Counted from the first letter of the stretch, positions 26,538 to 35,226 are shown. The stretch is 64,000 bases of DNA from Sinorhizobium chiapasense (GCF_036488675.1 NZ_CP133152.1:248001-312000); one strand, 5' to 3'. Program-made: numbers and translations. The notes: a model not told the origin generated them from the sequence alone.

Positions 26538-28346
26538 CTAGCGCCGTGTGACAGCGGCGACGATGCCCGGTCCCGGCAGTTCACCCGCTGTGAGAGAGCA
26601 GTCACCGGGCGCCATGGTCGTGAAGATCGGCTCGCCGCTGAAACGGGGAACGGGCCTTGCTTCGTCGGTGAGATTGATCCGCAGGGCCAAAACGGCGCTC
26701 CCGAACAACCAGTCGACCGCAACGATCCCGTCGTCGGTTGGAAGTATACGGTTGCCAGGGACGCCGGGTTGCTTGAGCAGGGGCGCGATATGCCGCTGAC
26801 GGATATCGGCAAGCTCGCGGATGAGAGCGAGGTGCCGCCTGCCCGCAGGACTTTCCGCTCGATCCCATTGCAATTTCGATGCGGCGAACGTCCGCAGGTC
26901 GAGCGGATCCGGCAAATCCGCCGTGGTCTTGCCGCGCGGCATGCCGCCGAAATTCTCGGCCTCCCCCCGCCGTCCGGAGCGAATGGCCGCAGCGATCTCG
27001 CCCTCGTAGTCCGCGAAAAAGCAGAACGGCTGGGTCTCGCCATATTCCTCGCCCATGAAAAGCAGCGGAACTTGTGGAACGAGCATCAGCGTCGCGGTCA
27101 GGACCCGCATCATGTCCGCTCCGACGAGAGAGACGAGGCGCTCGCCGAAGGCACGGTTTCCGATCTGATCATGGTTCTGCAGAAAATTGACACGGGCCTG
27201 CGGCGGCACCCGGTCGCCTGTCCAGTGCGACGAAATCTCCGTTCCCTTGGCAGGTAAAGCAAAGCCTTCGGCCATGGCCTCGCGAATTTTCCGCCAGGGA
27301 TCCGTGGCAAAGGGCTGATAGTGGCCTTTTGTCTCTCCCGTCGCGACGACGTGCAGCGCGTTGTGGAGATCATCATTCCATGCGGCGGTGAAAAGCTCTG
27401 CAGCCCCTCCCGGTCCTCGCCCGACAAGGCTTCTGCGCCGGTGTGCGTCTTCGACGACGAGATGGACGTGGCGCTCGGGAAATGTCTCGTGTATCTCGCG
27501 CGCCATCTCGACGAGGATGTGCGGCTTGCGGCTATCTCTGATCTGCTCGGTCGCGTCGATGCGCAGCCCGTCGAAGCGGAAATCGCCGAGCCAATAGAGC
27601 GCATTCTCGATGAAATAACGCCGGACGGGGTCCTGCTCGAAGGCAATCGAGGCTCCCCACGGAGTCGCGCGATCCCTGTTGAAGAAGTCGGCCGCGTAGC
27701 GGGGCAAGGCATTTTCTTCCGGGCCGAAGTGATTGTAGACCACATCGAGCAGAACCATGAGCCCGAGTGAATGAGCCCGATCGACGAGGGCCTTGAGATC
27801 GTCCGGTGTCCCATAGGCATAGTGAGGCGCAAAGTGGAGCACGCCATCGTAGCCCCAGCCGCGCCTGCCCGGAGCCTGGGCGATGGGCATGATCTCGATC
27901 GCGGTGATGCCGGCATCGGCAAGATGGGCAAGGCGCTCGCTTGCCGCGCGGAACGTGCCCTCCGGCGTGAAGGTGCCGATATGCAGCTCGCAGATGATTG
28001 CCTCTTCCCACGGCCGCCCGCGCCATGACGTGTTCTCCCAACGATATGCCGACTGGTCGACGAGGAGCGAAGGACCGGAGGGGCCATCCTGCTGGGCCGA
28101 GGATGCGGGGTCGGCTACAAGTGATCCGTCGGACAGCTGAAAACAGTATCTGTCACCGGCACGCGCTTTCAGCGAATGCTCGAACCATCCGTCGTCGAGC
28201 GCCTGCATGTCATGGGCGGCGGCGTTGTGGACGAGGCGGACGGCTCGTTCGTCGGGCGCCCACAATCTGAAGTAGGCGGCATCCGCCGAAATCAAACTTG
28301 CTCCCCACGTTTTCCTGAAAAGTCCGGGCGATTGCTGTCGCTGCAT
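26538..28346 (-). CDS. treZ: Malto-oligosyltrehalose trehalohydrolase
   Basis: A 602-residue GH13 enzyme that releases trehalose from maltooligosyl-trehalose. An N-terminal starch-binding-like domain (15-95) precedes the barrel. Catalytic residues fit DVVYNHFG (about 202), nucleophile D264 in FDGLRIDATEQI, acid/base E299 in LVVEDAH, and the NHDQIG aspartate near 400. It pairs functionally with TreY, which is not in this window. Start taken at the ATG at 28346, after the EcfG promoter; divergent from glgX with both promoters in the 158-bp gap. Confidence 0.93.
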   Translation of the reverse strand: MQRQQSPGLFRKTWGASLISADAAYFRLWAPDERAVRLVHNAAAHDMQALDDGWFEHSLKARAGDRYCFQLSDGSLVADPASSAQQDGPSGPSLLVDQSAYRWENTSWRGRPWEEAIICELHIGTFTPEGTFRAASERLAHLADAGITAIEIMPIAQAPGRRGWGYDGVLHFAPHYAYGTPDDLKALVDRAHSLGLMVLLDVVYNHFGPEENALPRYAADFFNRDRATPWGASIAFEQDPVRRYFIENALYWLGDFRFDGLRIDATEQIRDSRKPHILVEMAREIHETFPERHVHLVVEDAHRRRSLVGRGPGGAAELFTAAWNDDLHNALHVVATGETKGHYQPFATDPWRKIREAMAEGFALPAKGTEISSHWTGDRVPPQARVNFLQNHDQIGNRAFGERLVSLVGADMMRVLTATLMLVPQVPLLFMGEEYGETQPFCFFADYEGEIAAAIRSGRRGEAENFGGMPRGKTTADLPDPLDLRTFAASKLQWDRAESPAGRRHLALIRELADIRQRHIAPLLKQPGVPGNRILPTDDGIVAVDWLFGSAVLALRINLTDEARPVPRFSGEPIFTTMAPGDCSLTAGELPGPGIVAAVTRR

Positions 28347-28375
28347 CGGCTCTGGTCCTCGGATGATTGAAAGGA

Positions 28376-28401
28376 AACTGGTCGGCTTCGGCGAAAGTTC
28401 C
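28376..28401 (-). promoter_or_regulatory. EcfG-type promoter for treZ
   Basis: GGAAC (28401-28397), 18-nt spacer then GTTT (TT at 28377-28376), about 30 nt before treZ. Spacer is one base longer than usual. Confidence 0.5.
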
Positions 28402-28436
28402 CCGGATTCCTCCGAGCGCCGCAAAAGCGTCCGCCA

Positions 28437-28461
28437 GGAACAATTTCTTTTCTTCCGCGTT
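28437..28461 (+). promoter_or_regulatory. EcfG-type promoter for glgX-topoisomerase operon
   Basis: Full-consensus GGAAC (28437-28441), 16-nt spacer, CGTT (28458-28461), 43 nt before the glgX ATG. Confidence 0.75.
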
Positions 28462-28504
28462 GCACCATCGCTTTCGAACGGGCTGGGAGGGAATGGTAAC
28501 GGCG

Positions 28505-30634
28505 ATGAACGTTTCTTTCTCCGAACTTAGTTTTCTGAAACCCGAACTCGGCGCCGAATATACCGGCGAGGGTACGCACTTCGCGGTTTTTTCGGCTCAT
28601 GCGGAGAAGATCGAACTTTGCCTGTTCTCGGAAGATGGCAGCAGGGAAACGGCGCGCCTGCCGCTTCCGAAGCGCGAGGGGGATGTCTGGTCGGGCTATA
28701 TCGGAGGCATCGGGCCGGGGACGCTCTACGGCTACCGCGCCCATGGCCCCTACGACCCGAACAACGGGCACCGGTTCAATCCGAACAAACTGCTGCTCGA
28801 CCCCTATGCCAAGCAGGTCGCCGGCGCATTCGTATGGGACGATGCGCTTTTCGGATACACGATCGACGGCACCGGCAACGACCTTTCCTTCGATGAGCGC
28901 GACAGCGCGCCCTTCATGGTCAAGGGCGTCATCCAGGATCCGGCTTTCGACTGGGCAGGCGAGGAGGCGATCCGCCGCCCCTGGACGGACACGATCATCT
29001 ACGAGACCCATGTTCGCGGCATGACCATGACGCACCCGGCGGTGCCGGAAGCCCTGCGCGGCACATTCCTCGGCATGGCAAGCGATCCGATCATCGAACA
29101 TCTGACCAAACTCGGCGTAACGGCCATCGAACTCCTGCCGGTGCAATATTTCCTCGACGACCGGCATCTGCTTGAGCGCGGCCTCAGGAACTACTGGGGA
29201 TATCAGACGCTCGGCTTCTTCGCCCCCCAGGCGCGCTACATGAAGGGCGACCGGATCACCGAGTTCAAGACGATGGTGAAGCGGTTTCATGCCGCCGGCA
29301 TCGAAGTCCTGATGGATGTCGTCTTCAACCACACGGCCGAGGGCTCCGAGCACGGGCCAACCTTGAGTTTTCGCGGTCTCGACAACCTCAGCTACTACCG
29401 GCCATCTCCGGAAAATCCGCGCCATACCTTCGACATGACCGGCACCGGCAACACGCTCAACGTCGCCCATCCGGTGGTGCTGCGCATGGTGCTCGACAGC
29501 CTGCGCTATTGGGTGCAGGTGATGCATATCGACGGCTTCCGCTTCGATCTCGCGAGCGCACTCGGCCGCGAGGACATGGAATTCGACCGGGACGGCGGCT
29601 TCTTCGACGCGATCAGGCAGGACCCGATCCTCGCCGGCGTCAAGCTCGTCGCGGAGCCTTGGGATATCGGCGCGGGCGGGTACCAGCTCGGCGGCTTCCC
29701 GCATCCCTTCCGCGAATGGAACGACCGCTTCCGGGACGACGTCCGGCGGTTCTGGAAGGGAGATGAAGGTATTATGCCGGTGCTCGCCGAGCGCATCGCG
29801 GGCTCGCCGGTACAGTTCAACCATTCCGACCGGGGTGCGACCGCGTCGATCAATCTTGTCAGCGCGCATGACGGCTTCACGCTGATGGACACGGTTTCCT
29901 ACAACGACAGGCACAACGAGGCGAACGGCGAGGACAATCGCGACGGACATCCCGAAAACCATTCGGACAACATGGGTGTCGAAGGTGTCACCGACGACGA
30001 GGGAGTCAAGAATGCCCGCGCGCGCCGTCGCCGCGCAATGTTTGCCACCCTGATGGTCAGTCAGGGGGTGCCGATGATCCTTGGCGGCGACGAATTCGGA
30101 AACAGCCAGAGCGGCAACAACAACGCCTATTGCGAGGACAACGAAATCGGCTGGCTCGACTGGGCTTCCAGGGACGAAACCTTCCTAGCCTTCTGCCGAA
30201 AGATGGTGGAGTTCCGCAAGGAGAATCCGTCCCTGCGCCAGGAGCGCTTCCTCAACGGCGAACCGGGCGAGGGCGGCCACCTCGAAATTGCCTGGTACGC
30301 AGCCGACGGCCGTCCGATGGACGAGGGAGCGTGGCATGATGGCGCGCTGCGTATCGTCGGCGTCTATGTCAGCCGCAACGGCGTCGCGGAGTCGGCGCCA
30401 GCGAATGGCATGTTTGTCGCTTTGAACGCCGGCGCCGATCGCGAGATCACGCTTCCGCACGTGAATGGAACGGAGCGGTGGCAGCGCGTGCTCGATACCG
30501 CCAGTTTTGATGGGGCCGGTTTTGATGCGGCAAGCGGCGACCCCGGCCCTGTTCGCGCAGCGCAAGACCATGAGCTTGTCGCAGGGCAAAGCGTCACCGT
30601 CTTCATTCCCGCGGACCATGGCCAGGAACGGTGA
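28505..30634 (+). CDS. glgX: Glycogen debranching enzyme
   Basis: A 709-residue GH13 isoamylase-type enzyme that cleaves alpha-1,6 branches. An N-terminal CBM48-like domain (1-140) precedes the barrel. Catalytic motifs include DVVFNHTAEGSEHGP (about 277), nucleophile aspartate in HIDGFRFDLASALGRE (about 345), acid/base glutamate in LVAEPWDIGAGGYQLGGFP (about 382) and SAHDGFTL (about 455). An ATG at 28493 is an alternative start closer to GGGAGG. The next gene overlaps its last 17 bases, so they share a transcript. Confidence 0.94.
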   Translation: MNVSFSELSFLKPELGAEYTGEGTHFAVFSAHAEKIELCLFSEDGSRETARLPLPKREGDVWSGYIGGIGPGTLYGYRAHGPYDPNNGHRFNPNKLLLDPYAKQVAGAFVWDDALFGYTIDGTGNDLSFDERDSAPFMVKGVIQDPAFDWAGEEAIRRPWTDTIIYETHVRGMTMTHPAVPEALRGTFLGMASDPIIEHLTKLGVTAIELLPVQYFLDDRHLLERGLRNYWGYQTLGFFAPQARYMKGDRITEFKTMVKRFHAAGIEVLMDVVFNHTAEGSEHGPTLSFRGLDNLSYYRPSPENPRHTFDMTGTGNTLNVAHPVVLRMVLDSLRYWVQVMHIDGFRFDLASALGREDMEFDRDGGFFDAIRQDPILAGVKLVAEPWDIGAGGYQLGGFPHPFREWNDRFRDDVRRFWKGDEGIMPVLAERIAGSPVQFNHSDRGATASINLVSAHDGFTLMDTVSYNDRHNEANGEDNRDGHPENHSDNMGVEGVTDDEGVKNARARRRRAMFATLMVSQGVPMILGGDEFGNSQSGNNNAYCEDNEIGWLDWASRDETFLAFCRKMVEFRKENPSLRQERFLNGEPGEGGHLEIAWYAADGRPMDEGAWHDGALRIVGVYVSRNGVAESAPANGMFVALNAGADREITLPHVNGTERWQRVLDTASFDGAGFDAASGDPGPVRAAQDHELVAGQSVTVFIPADHGQER

Positions 30635-31667
30635 ACCCGCGCTCGAGGAAAACGGGCTCGTTTACGTGAGCGACACCGAACCGGGAATCAGGCGCCAGCG
30701 CAAAGGTCGAGGCTTCGTCTATCGTATGCCGGACGGTTCGGTGCTTTCCGACCCCGCGGCGAAGGCGCGCATATCGTCCTTGGGCCTGCCGCCCGCCTAC
30801 GAGAACGTCTGGATCTGCCTGGATGAGAGCGGTCACCTCCAGGCGACGGGCTACGACGCGCGCGGCCGAAAGCAATATCGCTATCACGAGAAATGGCAGG
30901 CGCTGCGAAGTGGCGACAAATTCGGACAGCTCCCGACCTTCGGAAAGGTGCTGCCGAGGATCCGCCGCACGATGCGGCGCCACATGCAGGGTGCTCCAGA
31001 CGACGTCCGCACCGTTCTGGCGGCGCTGGTGGCGCTCCTCGATGAAGCTCACCTGCGCGTCGGCAGCCCGGCCTATGTAGAGGCCAATGCGACCTATGGC
31101 GCGACAACCTTGCTCAAGCGCCATCTCAAGCTTTCGGATGGCTGCGTCCGGCTGAGCTTCACCGGCAAGGGCGGCAAGCGAGTGCGGCGCAGGCTCCGCC
31201 ATCCGAGATTGCAGCGGCTGCTCGAAGAGATTGCAGACCTGCCTGGCCGGCAGCTTTTTGTCTGGAAGGATGAGACCAACACGTTGCGGCAGATCGATTC
31301 GGGGCGTCTCAATCGCTATCTCGCAGAGATTTCGGGCGCATCGATTTCCGCGAAAACCTTTCGAACCTGGGCGGGAAGCGTCGCGGCATTTACAGTCGCG
31401 CGCGCCGCTCTCGAGAGAGGGGAACGGCCAACGGTCAAGCAGATGAGCGAGGCCGCCGCATCCGTCCTGCACAACACGCCCGCGATCGCACGCGAGAGCT
31501 ACATCCATCCTGAGATCATCGCGCTTGCCGGCGACAGCCAGGTTTCAGCCGAAAAGCTCAAGGCGCGCAGCCGTGCGAACAACGAATTGCGCGCCGAGGA
31601 GGCGCGCATGCTGAATTTTCTGACTCGTGCGGAACGATCGACGTGTCGGAAAGTCTACAGAGACTGA
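30618..31667 (+). CDS. DNA topoisomerase IB (poxvirus type)
   Basis: A 349-residue type IB topoisomerase, which relaxes DNA through a 3'-phosphotyrosine intermediate. It has the N-terminal domain with LPPAYENVWICLDESGHLQATGYD (57-80) and the catalytic set R147 (RVGS), R249 (TFRTWAGS) and nucleophile Y295 (ARESYIHPE). It overlaps glgX by 17 bp and so falls under the same EcfG promoter, an odd pairing of sugar and DNA metabolism that makes sense only as a stress operon. Confidence 0.92.
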   Translation: MARNGEPALEENGLVYVSDTEPGIRRQRKGRGFVYRMPDGSVLSDPAAKARISSLGLPPAYENVWICLDESGHLQATGYDARGRKQYRYHEKWQALRSGDKFGQLPTFGKVLPRIRRTMRRHMQGAPDDVRTVLAALVALLDEAHLRVGSPAYVEANATYGATTLLKRHLKLSDGCVRLSFTGKGGKRVRRRLRHPRLQRLLEEIADLPGRQLFVWKDETNTLRQIDSGRLNRYLAEISGASISAKTFRTWAGSVAAFTVARAALERGERPTVKQMSEAAASVLHNTPAIARESYIHPEIIALAGDSQVSAEKLKARSRANNELRAEEARMLNFLTRAERSTCRKVYRD

Positions 31668-31697
31668 ACCACAAGCCCGGCCGACTTCCTCAGGATT

Positions 31698-32387
31698 CTA
31701 AGAGTCACGATCGGTGCCACCGCGCGCCTGAGCTGCCGGACCGGTCGGCGGCTGGACCCGAAGGTTGTTCTGCACATGGGTGACGCCCGAGACGTCGTCG
31801 GCACAATCTTCGGCCCTGCGCTTCGCCCACTTGGAATCGACGAAACCGCTGAGCTGCACTTCGCCGTTCAAGACCGAGACCTCGATGTTCGAGGCGTCGA
31901 GAGCGCCATCGTCGGTCAGCCGGTCGCTCACGTCTTCATGGATACGACTGTCGGGACGGGTGTAGCCCTTGGGTCCCTTGCCGCGACACCGATCCATGTC
32001 GCGCCGCCACTCCGTCTCCTCGTCGCCGGACCAGGAGGCGACTTCGGCTCTGGCGCGATCGGCGAAGCCGCGCTCACGCCTCTCGCTCCAAGGTCCTCCA
32101 CGGCTACGATAAGGGCGCTGCCCACTATAGCCGTAGCCGGAGCCATAATAGTCGCCCAGGGCCCGCTCCCGATTCCACCGGTCGTACTCGTCTTCCATGC
32201 CGCGATGGCGTTGCGAGCGGCGGGGTTCGGCATCCGGAAAATACATCGAATTTTCATAGTCCGCGCCGTGCGGAGCTTCGCCAAAGCGTTCGCGGGCACG
32301 TTGCCTTTCCCGCTCGTATTCATACGGTTCTCCATACCGATCCCGCTCCCTTTCGTGGGACCGGCCATGATCCTTCTTTCTCGCCAT
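31698..32387 (-). CDS. BON-domain protein with long disordered N-terminus
   Basis: 229 residues. The first 130 are very rich in R, E, Y, G and S (low complexity, with RERDRYGEPYEYERERQRAR), followed by a single BON domain (about 148-215; IEVSVLNGEVQLSGFVDS). No signal peptide, so it is likely cytoplasmic. BON domains are usually linked to membrane or osmotic stress. AGGAGGAG ribosome site, with an EcfG box 58 nt upstream. Similar SWFGD-region proteins are common in rhizobia (recollection). Confidence 0.82.
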   Translation of the reverse strand: MARKKDHGRSHERERDRYGEPYEYERERQRARERFGEAPHGADYENSMYFPDAEPRRSQRHRGMEDEYDRWNRERALGDYYGSGYGYSGQRPYRSRGGPWSERRERGFADRARAEVASWSGDEETEWRRDMDRCRGKGPKGYTRPDSRIHEDVSDRLTDDGALDASNIEVSVLNGEVQLSGFVDSKWAKRRAEDCADDVSGVTHVQNNLRVQPPTGPAAQARGGTDRDS

Positions 32388-32445
32388 CGGCTCCTCCTAG
32401 ACTTCCGTTCCTGCAGCGCCGCAGCAGCAGTGCCAATGCGACCCC

Positions 32446-32470
32446 AACCGCTAAACGGGGGATCGGTTCC
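32446..32470 (-). promoter_or_regulatory. EcfG-type promoter for BON-protein gene
   Basis: GGAAC (32470-32466), 17-nt spacer, GTT ending at 32446. Confidence 0.6.
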
Positions 32471-32578
32471 GGTTTTCACGGTGCTTATCCGCAGCGGCTG
32501 CGCGCCAGCCTAATTGCGGGCCTTTCGACTTCTGCAGGCGACGGAGGCGTACTGCGGCCCACGGCGCGGGGCATATGT

Positions 32579-32603
32579 GGAACATTCACGGCCGACTGGA
32601 ATT
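32579..32603 (+). promoter_or_regulatory. Weak EcfG-type promoter for proline-rich gene
   Basis: GGAAC (32579-32583), 18-nt spacer, TT; the -10 reads AATT. It is 79 nt before the start codon. Confidence 0.35.
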
Positions 32604-32682
32604 GTCCAATGAAACCGAGGCCGGGGCCATACGCTCTCGTCTCCGGGTCGAGCCATGAGCCACAGCAGGAACGGAGGGAAAA

Positions 32683-32868
32683 ATGCCGAATCCGCGCAAA
32701 CCAGACCCAACGCCACCATCACCGCAGCCGCCGCCCTGGGACCCCGAGCCACCGATCGAGGAGCCGGATCCCGACCGCCTTCCTGACGAAGTGCCGGTCC
32801 CCAATCCGGACGAAAATCCGGAGCCCCCCAGACACTTCCAACGGCGCCGCGACCAGTGGAACAATTGA
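32683..32868 (+). CDS. Proline-rich small protein
   Basis: 61 residues, about a third proline, with repeated P-P, P-D-P and P-E-P units and no predicted secondary structure. Function unknown; likely disordered. Supported by GGAGGGAAAA directly before the ATG. The consensus EcfG promoter of the next gene overlaps its last codons, so it is probably part of the same stress cluster. Confidence 0.6.
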   Translation: MPNPRKPDPTPPSPQPPPWDPEPPIEEPDPDRLPDEVPVPNPDENPEPPRHFQRRRDQWNN

Positions 32869-32882
32869 GCAGTCACGCCGTT
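32858..32882 (+). promoter_or_regulatory. EcfG-type promoter for DUF2934 gene
   Basis: Full-consensus GGAAC (32858-32862), 16-nt spacer, CGTT (32879-32882), 44 nt before the start; overlaps the 3' end of the proline-rich gene. Confidence 0.75.
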
Positions 32883-32926
32883 TGATTTCTGCCATCGACA
32901 GAGTTCATCGGTGAGGAAGAAGGGAC

Positions 32927-33175
32927 ATGGACAACGACAGGGAAGAGCTTATCCGGCGCAGAGCCTATGCGATCTGGGAGCGGGAAGGTCGCCCCGAAGG
33001 CCAGGATCTCCGGCACTGGGAGCAGGCATCGCGGGAGATGCAGAAAGAGGAAAACCGGTCGAGCAGCGGCGAAAAGCAGGATCTCGAAACGGAGGGGACG
33101 ACGCACGCAACTTCAACGCCGGCGTCGCCGCCCTCCGAGCGCAAATCTCAAGGGGCCGGCTCGACGGAGCAATAG
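32927..33175 (+). CDS. DUF2934-domain protein
   Basis: 82 residues. The first 40 match DUF2934 (REELIRRRAYAIWEREGRPEG followed by HWEQASREM); the remainder is a serine/threonine/proline-rich tail. DUF2934 proteins are frequent in rhizobia and of unknown function. A consensus EcfG promoter lies 44 nt upstream and a CBS protein with its own promoter follows. Confidence 0.82.
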   Translation: MDNDREELIRRRAYAIWEREGRPEGQDLRHWEQASREMQKEENRSSSGEKQDLETEGTTHATSTPASPPSERKSQGAGSTEQ

Positions 33176-33183
33176 TCGCTAGC

Positions 33184-33209
33184 GGAACCCGCCGGCGGAA
33201 ATGCCCGTT
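33184..33209 (+). promoter_or_regulatory. EcfG-type promoter for first CBS gene
   Basis: GGAAC (33184-33188), 17-nt spacer, CGTT (33206-33209), 34 nt before the start. Confidence 0.72.
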
Positions 33210-33243
33210 GGCGGCAATCGAAGTCAGAACAAGGAGCAAGACC

Positions 33244-33684
33244 ATGCACGTATCGGAAATCATGACCAGAGACGTTCATCTCGTCAGTCCGAACGAGACC
33301 ATCACCGAGGTTGCAAGGCATATGGCGGAAAACGACATCGGCTTCCTGCCTGTGGGAGATCATGATCGCCTGGTCGGCATGATAACCGACAGGGATATCG
33401 TTGTCCGGGGTGTCGCGGACGGCCTCGACCTTCAGTCAAAGGTAGGAGACATCATGACGACCGATGTCAAATACTGCTTCGAAGACGAAGAGGTGGACGA
33501 TGTGGCGCGCAACATGGGCGACGTCCAGGTCCGGCGGCTGCCCGTGGTCAACCGCGACAAGCGATTGGTCGGCATTGTATCGCTTGCCGACGCAGCCCGC
33601 GAGCAGCCCGCGATCGCAGGCACCGGCCTTAAAGGCGTGACGGCTCCAGGCGGAACCCACAACCAGGCCGGGCGAAGCGGCTAG
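33244..33684 (+). CDS. Two-CBS-domain protein
   Basis: 146 residues made almost entirely of a CBS pair: the first (about 1-58; VSEIMTRDVHLVSPNETITE, then VGMITDRDIVVRGVA) and the second (about 70-122; DIMTTDVKYCFEDE, then LVGIVSLADAA). CBS pairs bind adenosine nucleotides or NAD and regulate partner proteins; no partner domain is attached here. GGAGCAAG ribosome site. A second CBS protein lies at 37778 in the same putative regulon. Confidence 0.88.
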   Translation: MHVSEIMTRDVHLVSPNETITEVARHMAENDIGFLPVGDHDRLVGMITDRDIVVRGVADGLDLQSKVGDIMTTDVKYCFEDEEVDDVARNMGDVQVRRLPVVNRDKRLVGIVSLADAAREQPAIAGTGLKGVTAPGGTHNQAGRSG

Positions 33685-33747
33685 CACACAAGCGATCCCG
33701 CCGCCCGGTTATCCTCGGAGCTTCGGGCCGCAGCCGGTGCGCAAGGC

Positions 33748-33772
33748 GGAACAAAAGGCATGTCTTGCGCTT
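33748..33772 (+). promoter_or_regulatory. EcfG-type promoter for TM-anchored gene
   Basis: GGAAC (33748-33752), 18-nt spacer, TTTT; -10 reads GCTT. It is 24 nt before the start. Confidence 0.48.
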
Positions 33773-33796
33773 TTCTCGCAACGAAGGAGTCCGGAG

Positions 33797-34294
33797 ATGC
33801 CAGCGAAGCAATACAGCAGCGGTAGCGGCGCAGATCCGCGTCGCGCGCAACCGGGCTCGCCTGAGGCAAGTCAAGCGGGCCAATCGTCGACAACAGGAAA
33901 ACCGCAAGAGGCCTGGAAGGAGGCGGAACTTCACCTGCCAGAGGCGGAAGACAAGGCACCGCCGCGCGCGCATGTCGCCGATGCCGGAGATGCGGCCGGG
34001 TGGGTACGCGGTACAACTGGTGAGGAGACAGCGCGGGCAGATCCGCCGCAGCCGCGACCTCGCGACTATGGCGAGACCATTCGCACGGCGGTGAAATATG
34101 TAGCCGCATCCGAAACCGGTGGTGGCCAGACGATGGCGCAGAATGACGCGGAACAGGTTGACGACGGCACTGGCGGAGAAACGTGGAACCGCGCTCTCGG
34201 CAACAATACCAATGCCGGGATGATCCGCTTCTTCGGGGCGGTTGCGCTCTTCATCCTGATATTCGCGTCCGTGTTCTGGCTCATTGCCGGCTGA
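33797..34294 (+). CDS. Hydrophilic protein with C-terminal membrane anchor
   Basis: 165 residues: a long disordered, Q/S/G/P/E-rich segment (1-135) and one transmembrane helix at the very C-terminus (about 142-164; IRFFGAVALFILIFASVFWL), like a tail-anchored protein. No family recognised. AAGGAGTCCGGAG ribosome site. EcfG-type promoter 24 nt upstream. Confidence 0.65.
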   Translation: MPAKQYSSGSGADPRRAQPGSPEASQAGQSSTTGKPQEAWKEAELHLPEAEDKAPPRAHVADAGDAAGWVRGTTGEETARADPPQPRPRDYGETIRTAVKYVAASETGGGQTMAQNDAEQVDDGTGGETWNRALGNNTNAGMIRFFGAVALFILIFASVFWLIAG

Positions 34295-34474
34295 CGGCGC
34301 GCCACCGAAGGACTCTCGAGGCGGCCTCGGTTCGGGAAGCAGCACGCGAACAGGTGTACGGCATGCGAGCCCGGATCATCACGGCCGAGCGTCAGGGTGC
34401 TCGCAAAGCGGCAACGGGCCGATCAGCCGAAGCGGAGTGGATCTTCACAGCCGTCGTTCGCCGCCTCTCCTCGT

Positions 34475-34499
34475 GGAACATAATCGACCATTGCTGGTT
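34475..34499 (+). promoter_or_regulatory. EcfG-type promoter for DUF3008 gene
   Basis: GGAAC (34475-34479), 17-nt spacer, GTT (34497-34499), 58 nt before the start. The rest of the 34295-34557 gap shows nothing else. Confidence 0.6.
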
Positions 34500-34557
34500 C
34501 CGGCACTATTGAGTTTGCACGGCGCTGTGGGGTCGCCCAAAGGAAGGGAGAAGAGAG

Positions 34558-34746
34558 ATGCCCGCCAAATCGAAGGCACAGCAAATGGCCGCAGGTGCGG
34601 CACTTGCCGCCAAGCGAGGAGAAAAGAAGAAGAGCGAACTCAAGGGCGCTTCGAAAAGCATGGAAGAATCCATGACCGAAAAGGAACTTGAGGAAATGGC
34701 TTCCACAAAACGCAAGGGCAAGAAGGAGCACGCTTCCAAGTCGTAG
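34558..34746 (+). CDS. DUF3008-family small basic protein
   Basis: 62 residues, very rich in lysine, alanine and glutamate, matching the DUF3008 pattern: PAKSKAQQMAAGAALAAKRG at the start, then a MEESMTEKELEEMA acidic helix and a KRKGKKEH tail. Function unknown; comparable small lysine-rich proteins are often strongly stress-induced. GGGAGAAGAG ribosome site; EcfG promoter 58 nt upstream. Confidence 0.8.
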   Translation: MPAKSKAQQMAAGAALAAKRGEKKKSELKGASKSMEESMTEKELEEMASTKRKGKKEHASKS

Positions 34747-34920
34747 ATGTCCCGCGGCGTGGTCCGGCTGGCCCAGGCGACTGTTGCGGTTCTGATCCCC
34801 GGGCGTTTGGTGGTCTCCCTCGACATGAGGGGCGTCCGCGTGCGCCTTACACTTTTCCTCCTCCCGTTCTGGCGATTACATGAACAACCCGGCACAATAC
34901 GTTATGGTGAGATCCCCGCC

Positions 34921-35097
34921 ATGACGAAGGATAAGCGGATGAACGAAACCAAAGCACGTGGGGGTGCGGACGCGGACAAGGTCATCGACGAGCGGATCGC
35001 GTCCCTCATGGGCAAGATACAGAAGGAAGCCGTGCCGGAGCGGCTGCTGGAACTGGCGCGGCAGCTGCAAGCAGCGTTGAACGCACGCAACCGCTGA
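34921..35097 (+). CDS. NepR-like anti-sigma factor (candidate)
   Basis: 58 residues. The segment IDERIASLMGKIQKEAVPER followed by LLELARQL matches the NepR core, whose helix-turn with V-P-[DE]-R-[FL]-L-[DE]-L contacts EcfG sigma factors. NepR sequesters EcfG until phosphorylated PhyR binds NepR. Here it lies tail-to-tail with an EcfG-type sigma gene rather than directly upstream of it on the same strand, and no phyR is nearby. ATG at 34939 is an alternative start with an AAGG site. No EcfG box was found just upstream. Confidence 0.6.
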   Translation: MTKDKRMNETKARGGADADKVIDERIASLMGKIQKEAVPERLLELARQLQAALNARNR

Positions 35098-35119
35098 GGG
35101 GATGTTCATCCCGCTGGGG

Positions 35120-35226
35120 CTAGAGCGCCGTGCGTTCAAGTGAACGCACAAAGGACGCTCTAGCACTTTGATTCTAGAGCATCTTATCCGCTTTCAGTGA
35201 TTCCACTTGAAAGCGGGATGCTCTAG
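35120..35226. repeat. Mosaic repeat, family B, copy 1
   Basis: Two palindromes: CTAGAGCGCCGTGCGTTC...GAACGCAC...CTCTAG, then a linker with CACTTTGATT, then CTAGAGCATC...GATGCTCTAG. It fills the space between the convergent nepR-like and ecfG-type genes, and its last bases supply the sigma gene's TAG stop codon (35223-35225). Confidence 0.75.

Noticed and set aside
28292-29962. 556-codon minus-strand frame
   Set aside because: Antisense to glgX, which carries a full set of GH13 catalytic motifs.
34890-34920. TGAAC...CGTT before the nepR-like gene
   Set aside because: First base is wrong and the spacer is only 14-15 nt, so it was not accepted as an EcfG box.
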